Shown here one piece after another: positions 41,849 to 52,100 of a DNA stretch of 64,000 nucleotides (within the stretch, counting starts at the first letter, position 1; every line of letters starts with the position of its first letter). The position numbers were made by a program, and so were the translations under genes. A model generated the notes under the pieces. That model did no database searches. It worked only from the letters and a program-made list of their open reading frames with translations, and was not told the origin of the DNA. The stretch comes from CALODL01 sp942492115 (lineage in GTDB: Bacteria; Planctomycetota; Phycisphaerae; UBA1845; CAIVHJ01), in NCBI GenBank assembly GCA_942492115.1, contig CALODL010000033.1, positions 499,603 to 563,602 on the forward strand, written 5' to 3'.

Positions 41849-43564
41849 TCAGTGACCAGCAGCCACGCCACCCTTGCGATCATCGCTGGCGGCCTGCCAG
41901 CCCCCCGTCGTTCGGCGAATCAATTGTACGACGCCGATCTCCTCGCGGGTCTGTAACCGATGACCACGATTGTGCAGCGCTGGAATCAGTTGCGGCATTC
42001 CGCTGCGCGGCTCGGTCATCGCTGACTCCAGGAACAGCACATCGGGAAGCCATTGGTGGTGGATTCTGGGCGCTCCAATGGCCGTGGGTGCGTCGAGGTC
42101 GAACACCATGGTGTTGAGCAGAGCCTGCAGGGTCGCCGAGATGATGCGCGGGCCACCGGAGGCCCCGGCCACAGCAAAGACGCGGTTGTCCTGCTCCAGG
42201 ACGATTGTTGGCGTCATGCTCGATAGCGGACGCTTGCCTGGAGCTGGCAGGTTGAGCAGTGACTGTTCGAGGCCAAAAGCGTTGGGCTCGCCCGGCCGGA
42301 CCAGGAAATCATCCATTTCGTTGTTCAGGCAGAAACCAAATGGCATGGCGACGACGCGCGAACCGAACTCGAGGTTGATCGTTTCCGTGCAGGCCACGGC
42401 GTTCCCATGACGATCGACGACTGACAGGTGGCTGGTCCCGCCGCCCTCCAGGGCCGCCGTGCGCCGCCCATAGGCCGCCGGTGGATGCGTCGCTCGGGCA
42501 TCGAACCGCTGGGCCCGCGACTTCAGGTAACCTGCGTCGAGCAAACGCGTGACGGGCACGTCAACGAATTCCGGATCGCCCAACCACGTGGCTCGATCGG
42601 CGAACGCGTGCTTCATCGCCTCGGCGATGAGATGGATGCGCTCATCACGACCGTCTGACATCAATGCCGGCCGATGGGTCTCGAGGAAGTGCATCATCTG
42701 AATGAGAGCGATGCCTCCACTCGACGGCAACGGCATGGTGACCAGGCGGCGCCCGAACGCTTCGGCCACCAGCGGCTGCACCGTGGTCACGCGGGCTGTG
42801 TGCAGATCTGCAATCGTCAACACACCGTGCGCGCCGGCCACCGCGGAAACGATCGCCTCGGCAACGGGGCCGTCATAAAACCCCGCGCGACCCTTTTGGG
42901 CGATGGCCTCCAGCGCCACGGCCTGTTCGGGGAGGCGGATCAGTGCCCCCACGACCGGATGGCCGTTGTTCGTGAAGCGTTGTTTGAGAAATGCCTGCCC
43001 CGGCGTCAGCGTGGGCTGTTCTTTCAGGAAACGGACCAGAGTCTGGGCGGCGAGCAGGCCGTGATGATCGAGGGGATAGCCCGCCCGGGCAACGCGAATC
43101 GCCGGTGCCAACACCGCCTGACGATCGAGTGTCCCATAGGTGTCCAGGGCGTGCAGCAAGCCTGCGACGGTACCGGGAATGGCCACGGCGTGCCCGGAAT
43201 AGCGACTGGCGTGCGGTGCCAGAGTCTTGAAGTGTTCCGGTCCAACTGCAGCGGGCGCTCGTTCGCGATAATCCAACGCCACCGTTACGGGCCCCCGACC
43301 CTCGTGATCGACGAGGTGGATGACCATGAAGCCCCCGCCCCCAATACCACAGGAATAGGGTCTGACGACAGACAGACAAAAACTGGTGGCCACGGCCGCG
43401 TCGATCGCATTACCACCCTGCTCGAGCATCTCGAGTCCGGCCTGTGAAGCCAGGGGGTGGTCTGCGGCAACAGCGCCTTGCGCGTACGTGGGAATCGATG
43501 AAGCGGGTTCAAGACCCGGCGCACAGCTGGCGGCGCTCAGGACAAGGCTCAGCACACAAATCAT
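41849..43564 (-). CDS. ggt: Gamma-glutamyltranspeptidase (lipoprotein)
   Basis: 571 aa, normal length. MICVLSLVLSAASC is a lipoprotein signal with lipobox SAASC. Family motifs: GAVAADHPLASQAGLEMLEQ, GGNAIDAAVATSFCLSVVRP, YSCGIGGGGFMVIH, LDYRERAP, the autoprocessing/catalytic Thr in GGGTSHLSVVDRHGNAVACT, and LNNEMDDFLVRPG with LSSMTPTIVLE. The proenzyme cleaves itself before that Thr into two subunits and hydrolyses or transfers the gamma-glutamyl group of glutathione-like peptides outside the cytoplasm. Its start overlaps the stop of the AstE/AspA-like gene by four bases (ATGA), so it is the last gene of a coupled three-gene operon. Confidence 0.93.
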   Translation of the reverse strand: MICVLSLVLSAASCAPGLEPASSIPTYAQGAVAADHPLASQAGLEMLEQGGNAIDAAVATSFCLSVVRPYSCGIGGGGFMVIHLVDHEGRGPVTVALDYRERAPAAVGPEHFKTLAPHASRYSGHAVAIPGTVAGLLHALDTYGTLDRQAVLAPAIRVARAGYPLDHHGLLAAQTLVRFLKEQPTLTPGQAFLKQRFTNNGHPVVGALIRLPEQAVALEAIAQKGRAGFYDGPVAEAIVSAVAGAHGVLTIADLHTARVTTVQPLVAEAFGRRLVTMPLPSSGGIALIQMMHFLETHRPALMSDGRDERIHLIAEAMKHAFADRATWLGDPEFVDVPVTRLLDAGYLKSRAQRFDARATHPPAAYGRRTAALEGGGTSHLSVVDRHGNAVACTETINLEFGSRVVAMPFGFCLNNEMDDFLVRPGEPNAFGLEQSLLNLPAPGKRPLSSMTPTIVLEQDNRVFAVAGASGGPRIISATLQALLNTMVFDLDAPTAIGAPRIHHQWLPDVLFLESAMTEPRSGMPQLIPALHNRGHRLQTREEIGVVQLIRRTTGGWQAASDDRKGGVAAGH

Positions 43565-44724
43565 GAGATGGTGTCCCGGTCGATGTCGTGGGCTCTGCGG
43601 CTGAAGACCATGTAGTGGTCGTCGCCTTCACGATAGCGGTAGCCCAACAGATGAAAGAGGTCGAGGACCAGCCACCGCGCAACGCGGCGATTGGCGATCA
43701 CATGGTAGCGGCGGTGCGGATCCCGGCGAACGCCGGGCAACCAATGAACGAGCGCGGGCAGGTGCACCTGGCGCAACACCGTCGACAACCACAGCCAGTG
43801 GTTCTCGATACGCGTCGCCAGAAAGAAGCCATCGCCGCCCAGTTCCTGATACAGCGGCATGAGGACCCGTGCACGACGCGGAGCGCGAATGTCGCCATTG
43901 CGATCACTGGCCAGGAGCTCGCCCGCCTCGACCGGGCGGAAATTCTCGTAGCCCGCGACCATCCGGAAGCCGTCGTCCGCGCGCACCGGATGATAGTGGC
44001 GGACCTCCATGAAGCGCGGTAACTCGCCCGCCTCGGCATCGAGGACCCTGTAAGCGGCATGGACTTCTTCACGGTCGGCAGGCACGATGCCGGCGCCAGC
44101 CAGCGCCAACCATAACGCTGCCTCCGCACAATCGACGGCTTCCACCGCGTCGTGCTGTCCGGCCTCGAAACCGATGGTCACGGCCCCACGACTGTTGAGA
44201 TAGTCCGTCACCGTTCCACCGATGCACTCCTCGAGGCCGAGGACCCGCGGGACCGGTAGATTGCCGGCAAAACGACGATTGGCCAGACTGTCGCCAATCA
44301 CTGCAAACGGGGCGGTGTCGGACGAAGTCGTGTGCAAATCAAGAACGAACCACGGACCCTTGTGCTGCGCCAGGCAGCCGTCAATGGCGCTGAGCAGCGC
44401 ATGCATCTCACGGTCTTCGCAGGTGGCGTGGCGTCCGGCGCGTACATCAGCCATGCGTCGGGGCGTCCAGGCGCGATTGAGATCCTCATCGCAGAACCGC
44501 TCGCGCCTGTCCAGGGCGCTCAGGTTGCACGCCAGAACAACGAGACGTCCGCTCAGAGGCACGTCTGCGTCGATCAGCCGCTGGTGCACGCGCCGCGCCG
44601 CCAGGACTCCGGCAGGCTCGTTGCCGTGCATGGCTGACAGGCAGATGAGCAGTGGGCCAGGGCCCTGGCCGAGGTCGGTGATGATTCGTTCGACCCCCTC
44701 AGGCCATACGGACAGGGCGCTCAT
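43561..44724 (-). CDS. Succinylglutamate desuccinylase/aspartoacylase-like (M14-fold) hydrolase
   Basis: 387 aa from ATG 44724, whose first bases overlap the stop of the GCS2 gene (ATGA). Zinc-site residues are visible: SAMHGNEPAGVLAARRVHQR (HxxE) and FVLDLHTTSS (second His), with NLSALDRRERFCDEDLNRAW and the catalytic Glu region VTIGFEAGQHDA. AstE/AspA enzymes cleave N-acyl amino acids. The C-terminal 130 residues are longer than in AstE. Its place between a glutamate-cysteine ligase-like gene and ggt suggests it removes an acyl or amino-acid group from a small glutamyl thiol or peptide; the substrate is inference. Confidence 0.85.
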   Translation of the reverse strand: MSALSVWPEGVERIITDLGQGPGPLLICLSAMHGNEPAGVLAARRVHQRLIDADVPLSGRLVVLACNLSALDRRERFCDEDLNRAWTPRRMADVRAGRHATCEDREMHALLSAIDGCLAQHKGPWFVLDLHTTSSDTAPFAVIGDSLANRRFAGNLPVPRVLGLEECIGGTVTDYLNSRGAVTIGFEAGQHDAVEAVDCAEAALWLALAGAGIVPADREEVHAAYRVLDAEAGELPRFMEVRHYHPVRADDGFRMVAGYENFRPVEAGELLASDRNGDIRAPRRARVLMPLYQELGGDGFFLATRIENHWLWLSTVLRQVHLPALVHWLPGVRRDPHRRYHVIANRRVARWLVLDLFHLLGYRYREGDDHYMVFSRRAHDIDRDTIS

Positions 44725-46667
44725 GGGGCGTCCTCCCGTAGCTGGTCCTCGAGCATCTGGGCTGCGATATTCATGAAATCGGCCTCGGTTACGATACCCA
44801 CGAGCCGCTGGTCGTCGACGACCGGCAGGCACGCGACGTGCGCATGCCGCATGACGGCGATCGCCTCCAGCGTCGGCGTGTCGGGTGTGACCGTGATCGG
44901 ATCAGCTTGCATGATCACCTTGGCAGACACCGGGTCGCCCTTGCCATGAGGCAAGTCGTGTGCCAGAAACCGCAGCAGTTGGCGATATGAGATCAGGCCG
45001 ATCAGCCGCTGGTTGTCATCCTCCACCGGAACGTGGCGGACTCGTTCCCAGTCCATGACGCTGGCCACCAGATCGATGACTTCGTCTTCGTGGACGCTGA
45101 ATACATCGGTGGTCATGTACTGCTCGACCCGCAGGTAGGACTTCTGCCAGGCCCCGGCTTCGGACATATTGGCCAGTGACCATGTATGGACCGGCGCATT
45201 GTTGCGTTGTCGGTTGTACGTCGCGGCGGTGACAGCGCACAAACGCTCCGTACGGGTACCGCGGCCATCGAGACCGTTCAGCGAATCGACCAACCACTGG
45301 GAACCCGTGCGACCCGCTGCAACCCGTTCCTCGATGATGCCCAGATAGCGATCGATATCTCCCGAATCGACCTTGGCCGCCGCCAACCCATTGCGTGCGA
45401 TCGGCAGGAGTTGCTTGCAGATCAGCTCCGAGGCAGCCACGCGTTGCCCGCCGATCCACATCAAGCGCGTATCGAGTCCAAATTTGGCAGCGGCGATGAA
45501 ATTGGTCTTGGCGTCGTCGAAATCCAGTTTCCTGGTGATGTCTCCGTGTTCTTCGCACAATCCACTGATGAGGCCGAACCACAGAGCCGCATTCGCAATC
45601 TCGTCGACCACGGTCGGCCCGGACGGCAACACACGGTTCTCGATGCGCAAGTGAGCCTTGCCTTCGCAGATACCGTAGCAGGGCCGCATCCAGCGGTAGA
45701 CCGTCCCATTGTGCAGTTGCAGGGCCTGCAGCTTCGGCGCCTTCCCCGAAGCCAGGACACTGAAGGGTTCCTCATCGATCTTCATGGCCAGCACCGAGCG
45801 GAACCGCGCGATGTCCTCGCGGAAGATCTCGGAGACCGAGTCGCGCAGCCAGCCATTTCCGAAGCGCACACGGCCGCGTCGATCCGACAATTGGGCCGTT
45901 GTCGGCCGGGTGTCGACGGCTTGCTCGAACAGGGCAATGCGGGTCTCACGCCACAGTCGCCGACCGAACAACAAGGGCGAGTTGGTCGCCGCGGCCAGTA
46001 CGGGTGCGGCAACGGCCTGAGCGATGTTGTAGAGTGCGGCGAATTCTTCCGGGCCCACCTGGAAATGGAATTGACACGATGTGTTACAGGCCTCGAGCAT
46101 CACGGAATCGTGTTGCACGACGATCTCGTCCGTTCCGCTGAAACGCAGCTCGAATGCGGTTCCACGCAACTGACGGAGGGCATCATTGAGTGCACGGTAG
46201 CGTGGCAACGGTGTAAGGTTATCGAGCCCCAGATCGGTTTGTCGTATGGTCGGGAGCGTGCCGGTGAGGAGCACCTTGATCCCGGCCACATTGGCCAGCT
46301 CTTGGGCACGCTCGACGCGCGACTGCATCGAATGTTCGAGCTGGCGCAGACAATCACCGCCGAACATCAGAGGAGGTACATTGAACTCCAGGTTGAAGCG
46401 GGCCAACTCGGTGGTGAACGTTTCGTCGGAGAGGGCGTCGAGAAGCTCCATCGCAACAGGCGCAGGACGCCAGGCCGCATCGACCAGGACCAGTTCCTGC
46501 TCGGCGCCGATTCGGCGGACGCCCGTCTCGAGGCACCCCTCGGACAGCATGTGCTCCAGCGCTCTGAGATCGTTCAGCAGCGCTTTGGTGAACAAGCGGC
46601 GTTGTTTGGGATCGGTGCGATCCACGACATCCTGGTGACCCATAGGCGGGTGCCTCCAGTCCGTCAT
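44721..46667 (-). CDS. GCS2-type glutamate-cysteine ligase-like protein fused to two CBS domains
   Basis: 648 aa. Residues about 35-480 are a GCS2 carboxylate-amine ligase domain: RRIGAEQELVLVDAAWRPAP, FNLEFNVPPLMFGGDCLRQL, LEACNTSCQFHFQVGPEEF, LAAATNSPLLFGRRLWRETR, LRIENRVLPSGPTVVDEIAN. Residues about 515-640 form a CBS pair (VEQYMTTDVFSVHEDEVIDL and VSAKVIMQADPITVTPDTPT), which usually binds adenine nucleotides and would regulate the ligase. The enzyme should join glutamate (or a similar acid) to an amine such as Cys. First gene of the operon with AstE/AspA-like and ggt. Confidence 0.9.
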   Translation of the reverse strand: MTDWRHPPMGHQDVVDRTDPKQRRLFTKALLNDLRALEHMLSEGCLETGVRRIGAEQELVLVDAAWRPAPVAMELLDALSDETFTTELARFNLEFNVPPLMFGGDCLRQLEHSMQSRVERAQELANVAGIKVLLTGTLPTIRQTDLGLDNLTPLPRYRALNDALRQLRGTAFELRFSGTDEIVVQHDSVMLEACNTSCQFHFQVGPEEFAALYNIAQAVAAPVLAAATNSPLLFGRRLWRETRIALFEQAVDTRPTTAQLSDRRGRVRFGNGWLRDSVSEIFREDIARFRSVLAMKIDEEPFSVLASGKAPKLQALQLHNGTVYRWMRPCYGICEGKAHLRIENRVLPSGPTVVDEIANAALWFGLISGLCEEHGDITRKLDFDDAKTNFIAAAKFGLDTRLMWIGGQRVAASELICKQLLPIARNGLAAAKVDSGDIDRYLGIIEERVAAGRTGSQWLVDSLNGLDGRGTRTERLCAVTAATYNRQRNNAPVHTWSLANMSEAGAWQKSYLRVEQYMTTDVFSVHEDEVIDLVASVMDWERVRHVPVEDDNQRLIGLISYRQLLRFLAHDLPHGKGDPVSAKVIMQADPITVTPDTPTLEAIAVMRHAHVACLPVVDDQRLVGIVTEADFMNIAAQMLEDQLREDAP

Positions 46668-46812
46668 TGTATGGTGTGGGGCAGGCCCCTGTCACGGACC
46701 CAACGAGGCGGCTTGCGCCCGCGCGTGAATTAACACAACGACAACGTCATTTGACGCAGTCGCGAGCCCCAGCTGAGAGAAACTCACAGCAGGCCACCCG
46801 GAACAAGGTGGA

Positions 46813-48810
46813 TCACGGCATCCGGCGGCGCACGCCCCGACCACGCATGAGCATCAAGCCGAGCATGATTATGCTCAGGCTCACGCCTCCGGTACCACCA
46901 CAGCCCAGCCCGCAGGCCAGTCCCATCGGCGGGGCCGGATCGTCCTGCGACGCGTCCGACAGGCATGGCTCGATGGCGTCGTCCTGGCAGGCGTCACCGA
47001 TGCCGTTGCCATCACTGTCTTCCTGGCTCGCGCTGCACAGACCGAACGCCGTCCCGCTGATGCCGCGATCGTCTCCCACGATACAGTCACAGTCCATGTC
47101 GGTTGCACACCCGCGTCCAATGTCGCCGACGACGCAGCTGCCCAGCTCAACCGCGTTGGGCACGTCCGGGCAATTGTCCATACAATCTGCAAGACCGTCC
47201 GCGTCGGTGTCCTCATCGGAAACGCCACACCCGCAGGGTCCGGCTGCGGTCTTGGCAGCATCATCGGGGCAGTCATCCTCACAATCCAGCGTGCCGTCGC
47301 TGTCGCGATCGGCATCGGCCACACCACATCCACATACACCGGGAGCGGCCTTGGTCTCATCGTCGGGGCACTGATCGGCACAGTCCGGGGTACCATCGCG
47401 ATCGGAATCGAGATCCGAAATGCCGCAACCGCACGCACCGGCAGAATCCTTGTCCACGTCATCGGGGCAACCGTCGGTATCGTTCAGCTCGCCGTCACCG
47501 TCACGATCGAGGTCACAGACATCGCCGATGCCGTCGTTGTCCTGATCGTCCTGATTCAAACTGCAGCGATCGCCCGCTGGGCATGGTTCGTCCGCCGTGC
47601 ATCCCATTCTGGACACGACGCACGTCCCGGCATCGGGACCATTGGGCACGCGTTGACAGTTGTCCATGCTCGTCGGGATCCCATCCGCATCGAGGTCTCC
47701 CAAAGCAGGAGACACGCCACCGCCGCCGACACCCGCTGCAGCGCCTCCCCCTCCCGGGTTACCACCACCGCATCCCGGGGTGGCGTCCCCGGTGCACACG
47801 CCGGCACTGCACACGTCATTGATCGTGCACCCGTTGCCATCGTCGCACGCGTCCCCGTCGAGGGGTGTGATGATGCAGTCGCCGTCGTCGCAGGCATCCA
47901 CCGTACACGGGTTGTTGTCGTTGCAGTCGCCGTCGGTGTCGCAGCAACCGGAGACGGGCGAAGTCCTGCAGGAATTGTCCTCACAGGTGTTTTCCGTGCA
48001 GTCGTTGCCATCCTGGCAATCGTTGGGCGACGTACAACACCCGGGCAGCGATGTATTCTGACAGGTACCGCTGACACACTGATCATCCGTACAGGGATCG
48101 TTATCGTTGCACCCGTTGTCACTGGCGCAACAGCCCGGAATGGGCGTGAATACGCACGCATTGTTGACGCACGCATCGGACGTGCATGAACTGCCATCGT
48201 CACACGCGTTGGACGACATGCAGCACGATCCATCAGGCGTATTCTCGCACACGCCGCCGACACACTGGTCGTCGGTACATGGATTGTTATCGTTACAGCC
48301 GTTGTCACTGGAACAGCCCGCGTCGCTGCACGGCCCTGCATCCTGAACACCCAGAACGAAGGTATTTCCCAGGCCGTCCCGCGTATTGTCGTTGACGTTA
48401 ATGGTCAATGGCGTGGGGCCGCCCGCACTGATGTTACCGCCGCCCGTATCGACACCGAAGAAGCACCAGCCGCTCAGCGTCAGCGTGATGCGGTAGCGGC
48501 CTTCGGACAACTGGACATCGAAGATGCCCGGCGACTGGCCATCGGCAGACGTCATCGTGGGAAACTGGCCCGGTGTGCCGTTGATGCCCTCGATGAGTAC
48601 GCTGACGTTGGCGATACCGCTGAACAACGGGTCTGCCGTGTCGCTGAAGACGAGACCGCCGACCCTGAAGCAGTCGTTCGGACACGACACGTCGTTCTCG
48701 CCGGTGTCGCACGTGCCGTTGCTGTTACATGACTGACCGTGGGCGGCCGTCCCAATTGCGCCGCACAGTGCGACATAGACCACGGCCCGTAGTGCGTTGT
48801 TCAATCTCAT
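46813..48810 (-). CDS. Secreted Cys-rich protein with TSP3 repeats and C-terminal membrane tail
   Basis: 665 aa from ATG 48810 (GGAG nine bases upstream); the open frame continues 82 codons further but lacks a signal there. The signal peptide ends near GTAAHG. Order: CNSNGTCDTGENDVSCPNDC, a CnaB/carboxypeptidase-regulatory-like domain (GGLVFSDTADPLFSG, IEGINGT) to about 160, about eight Cys-rich units of the CxDxxxCTxDxCxxxxC type (about 170-390), thrombospondin type 3 calcium repeats (DRDGDGELNDTDGCPDDVDK and others, about 440-610), and a tail CGLGCGGTGGVSLSIIMLGL-LMRGRGVRRRMP. The tail looks like a sorting signal. Surface protein; paralogue of the next gene upstream. Confidence 0.85.
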   Translation of the reverse strand: MRLNNALRAVVYVALCGAIGTAAHGQSCNSNGTCDTGENDVSCPNDCFRVGGLVFSDTADPLFSGIANVSVLIEGINGTPGQFPTMTSADGQSPGIFDVQLSEGRYRITLTLSGWCFFGVDTGGGNISAGGPTPLTINVNDNTRDGLGNTFVLGVQDAGPCSDAGCSSDNGCNDNNPCTDDQCVGGVCENTPDGSCCMSSNACDDGSSCTSDACVNNACVFTPIPGCCASDNGCNDNDPCTDDQCVSGTCQNTSLPGCCTSPNDCQDGNDCTENTCEDNSCRTSPVSGCCDTDGDCNDNNPCTVDACDDGDCIITPLDGDACDDGNGCTINDVCSAGVCTGDATPGCGGGNPGGGGAAAGVGGGGVSPALGDLDADGIPTSMDNCQRVPNGPDAGTCVVSRMGCTADEPCPAGDRCSLNQDDQDNDGIGDVCDLDRDGDGELNDTDGCPDDVDKDSAGACGCGISDLDSDRDGTPDCADQCPDDETKAAPGVCGCGVADADRDSDGTLDCEDDCPDDAAKTAAGPCGCGVSDEDTDADGLADCMDNCPDVPNAVELGSCVVGDIGRGCATDMDCDCIVGDDRGISGTAFGLCSASQEDSDGNGIGDACQDDAIEPCLSDASQDDPAPPMGLACGLGCGGTGGVSLSIIMLGLMLMRGRGVRRRMP

Positions 48811-49058
48811 CACGTCTGGCTCCGGTTTCGTATTGACCCCGCGCCGCGGCCCAGGAGGGCGGCACAGCACCCCGCTGTGGGTGTGCACGGGGTTTTGAGT
48901 GGGGAAGCCCCGGATGACGATCGCAGTGCGCGCGTCAGTGGGCGTGTATCCCCGGATGTTGCGTAAAAACCCGCGGGACAGTGTACACGATCCGGGCCGG
49001 GAAATCAGCCACCCCCGATGGCCCGCGATCCGGGGCCCCTCCGGCGATCGGCGCATGC

Positions 49059-49103
49059 AAAAGGCCCGCCGACCGGACGACCAGGCGTCCGGCCAACGGG
49101 CCT
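49059..49103 (-). terminator. Rho-independent terminator of the 49127-52786 gene
   Basis: On the minus strand AGGCCCG/CGGGCCT encloses GGCCGGACG/CGTCCGGTC (one G-U pair), a 16-bp two-part stem, followed by TTTT. It lies 24 bases after the stop. Confidence 0.85.
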
Positions 49104-49126
49104 CGGTTGAACAGCGGGTTGCGGTC

Positions 49127-52100
49127 CTATCTATCGAACCGGCGACGGTTTACGCCCGTCTTCATGAGCAGCAGGCCGAGCATCATCATCATCATGGCCA
49201 TGCCGCCCGTATTGCCGCAGTCGAGCCCGCACGCGGTTTTCGAGGGATCTTCCTGGCCCGGCTCATCAGGGCCGGGCTGCGGTTCGTCGGCCGGGCACGG
49301 CGTCTGGAAATCGTCCTGGCAGGCATCACCAACACCGTCACCGTTGTCGTCTTCCTGATTCATGCTGCACACGCCAAAGGCCGTGCCGCTGACGCCGCGA
49401 TTCTCGTCGACCACACAGTCGCAGTCGGCATCGCTGAGACAAGCCAAACCGAGTTCTCCAGTAGTGCACGTCCCGGCCGCCACGCTGTTGGGCACCTCGC
49501 GGCAGTTGTCGACGCAGTCCGGCATACCGTCTTCGTCCGTGTCTTCGTCCGAGACACCGCAACCACAATCACCCGGCGTGGTCTTGTCGCCGTCCGTCGG
49601 GCACTGATCGCGACAATCCGGCTCGCCGTCGTCGTCGCTGTCGTCGTCGGCGATACCGCACCCACACGTTCCGGGCGCGGTCTTGTCGCCGTCTTCCGGA
49701 CAGCCGTCGTTGCAATCGGCCATACCGTCATTGTCACCGTCGGCGTCGGACACGCCGCAGCCGCACTGGCCCGGGCCGCTCTTGTCCACATCGTCCGGAC
49801 AGCCATCGGCGTCATTCAGGGCACCGTCGCCGTCGCGATCGAGATCGCAGACATCGCCTATGCGGTCGCTGTCGGTATCCTCCTGATCAAGGCTGCACGT
49901 ACCGTCCGGGCCGCAATCGAAGTCGGAGTTGCACACCGTATCGCCGCCCAGACACGTCCCGAGATCCGGGCCGTTGGGCGTCCGCGGGCAGTTGTCCTGG
50001 CTGGTGACCACACCGTCTTCGTCGAGGTCATCTGACATCGGCGGCTGCGGGTCCACTGGCCCAACGGGAGGGCTGCCGCACCCCGGGATCGCAGTCCCGA
50101 TGCACACGCCGTTGGTGCAACTGTCGCCCTGGGTGCAGCCGTTGCCGTCGTCGCACAACACGCCGTTGTTGACCACGCTGTTGCACACCCCGTCGGCCCC
50201 ACAGGCACCGTCGGTCGTACACGGATTGCCATCATCACACGGCGTGCCGACGTCGGCCGGCGTATTTTCGCAGGTGTTCTCGACACAGGTATCCACGGTG
50301 CACGGATTCCCGTCGTTGCAGTTGCCGTCACTGGTACAGCAATCCTCAATCACCGTATGGATGCACATGGTGGCGTCACACACGTCGTCGGTGCAGTCAT
50401 TGCCGTCTTCGCAATCGGCATCCGACTCGCAGCAGCCGGCCAGCGGGGTCGTGACGCATTCATTGTCGTCACAACTGTTGGCCGTACAATCGTCGCCATC
50501 CTCACAATCACCGTCGATGACGCAGCAGTTATCGATCGGATCGAAGACACACGTGTTGTCGTCACAGACGTTGGTCGTACACGGATCATTGTCGTTGCAC
50601 TCGGTGTTCTGCGTGCAGCAATCCGTATCGACCGTACCACTGCAACTGCCGCCGGAGCACGTGTCGTTCACCGTGCACGGGTCATTGTCGTCGCACGAGT
50701 CACTGTTGTTCGAGTACATGCACACATCGCCGTCACACGTGTCATCGGTGCACGGATTACCGTCGTCGCAGTCTCCATCGTCCGTACATGCCTCGCAACC
50801 CTGGATCGGCGTGCCGCTGCACTGGCCACCCGAGCACGCGTCGTTCTGCGTACATTCCTCGCCATCGTCGCACGACACGGTGTTGTTGGTGAACTGGCAT
50901 GAGCCGCCAACACAGGCGTCATTCGTACAGAGATTGCCGTCATCGCACACGACCGGCGAGCCCGCGCACGAGCCGTTCGAACAGGTGTCGCCCGTGGTAC
51001 AGGCATCACCATCATCACAGCCATTCGTATTATTGGTGAATTGACACGAGCCACCACTGCAGCTGTCGGTCGTACAGGCGTTGCCGTCGTTGCACACCAT
51101 CGCCGTACCGCTGCATGAGCCACCCGAGCAGGCATCATTTACCGTGCACGCATCGCCATCATTACAGCTGGCACTGTTATTCGTGAACTGACAGGAACCC
51201 GCAACACACGCATCGTCGGTGCACGTGTTGCCGTCGTCGCACACGACCGGCGAGCCCGCGCACGAGCCGTTCGAACAGGCGTCGCCCGTGGTACAGGCAT
51301 CACCATCATCACACATGTCCGCATTGTTGCTATAGACACACACGTTGGCCATCGTACAGGTGTCAACCGTGCACGGATTGCCATCGTCGCAGTCCTGCGA
51401 ATTTTGGCACGACGCACATCCCGGAATCGACGTACCGACACACTGTCCACTCACGCAAGTATCCTCCTGCGTACAGTTTTGGTTGTCATTGCACGCGTCG
51501 GAATTATTGCTGAACTGGCACGAACCGCCGACACAGCTGTCGTCCGTGCACGGGTTCTCATCATCACAGTCCACCGGCGTTCCGCTGCAAGCGCCGCCCG
51601 AGCACATATCGTTCTCCGTGCAGCCATCACCGTCGTCGCAGGAATCACTATTATTGTTGAATTGGCATGTACCACCCACGCAGCTGTCGTCGGTGCATTC
51701 GTTCTGATCGTTGCACACGATCGCTGACCCGCTGCACGCGCCGCCCGCGCAGGTGTCGTTCTCCGTACAGGCATCGCCATCATCGCAAGCGGCGTTGTTG
51801 TTGTTGAACTGGCACGCCCCGCCGACGCAAACATCATCGGTGCACATGTTACCGTCGTCACACACCACGGCCGAACCGCTGCACGCACCGTTCGAACAGA
51901 CATCGTTTTCCGTGCAGGCGTCGCCATCGTCGCACATGTCAGAGTTATTGGTGATTTCGCATGCGTTGTCGACGCACGCGTTATCCGTGCAAGCGTTGCC
52001 GTCATCGCAGTCGTCGTCGACGAGGCAGCAGTCGCCAATCAGGTTGTTCTGGCAACTGTCGCTGACGCAGATGTCTTCCGTGCAATCGTCGCCGTCGTCA

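Noticed and set aside
48899..50035. Long plus-strand open frame (378 codons) rich in Val/Ala/Ile
   Set aside because: Antisense shadow of the Cys-rich repeats. The same applies to long frames at 57227-58537, 55174-56484, 9549-10781 and 45186-46733.
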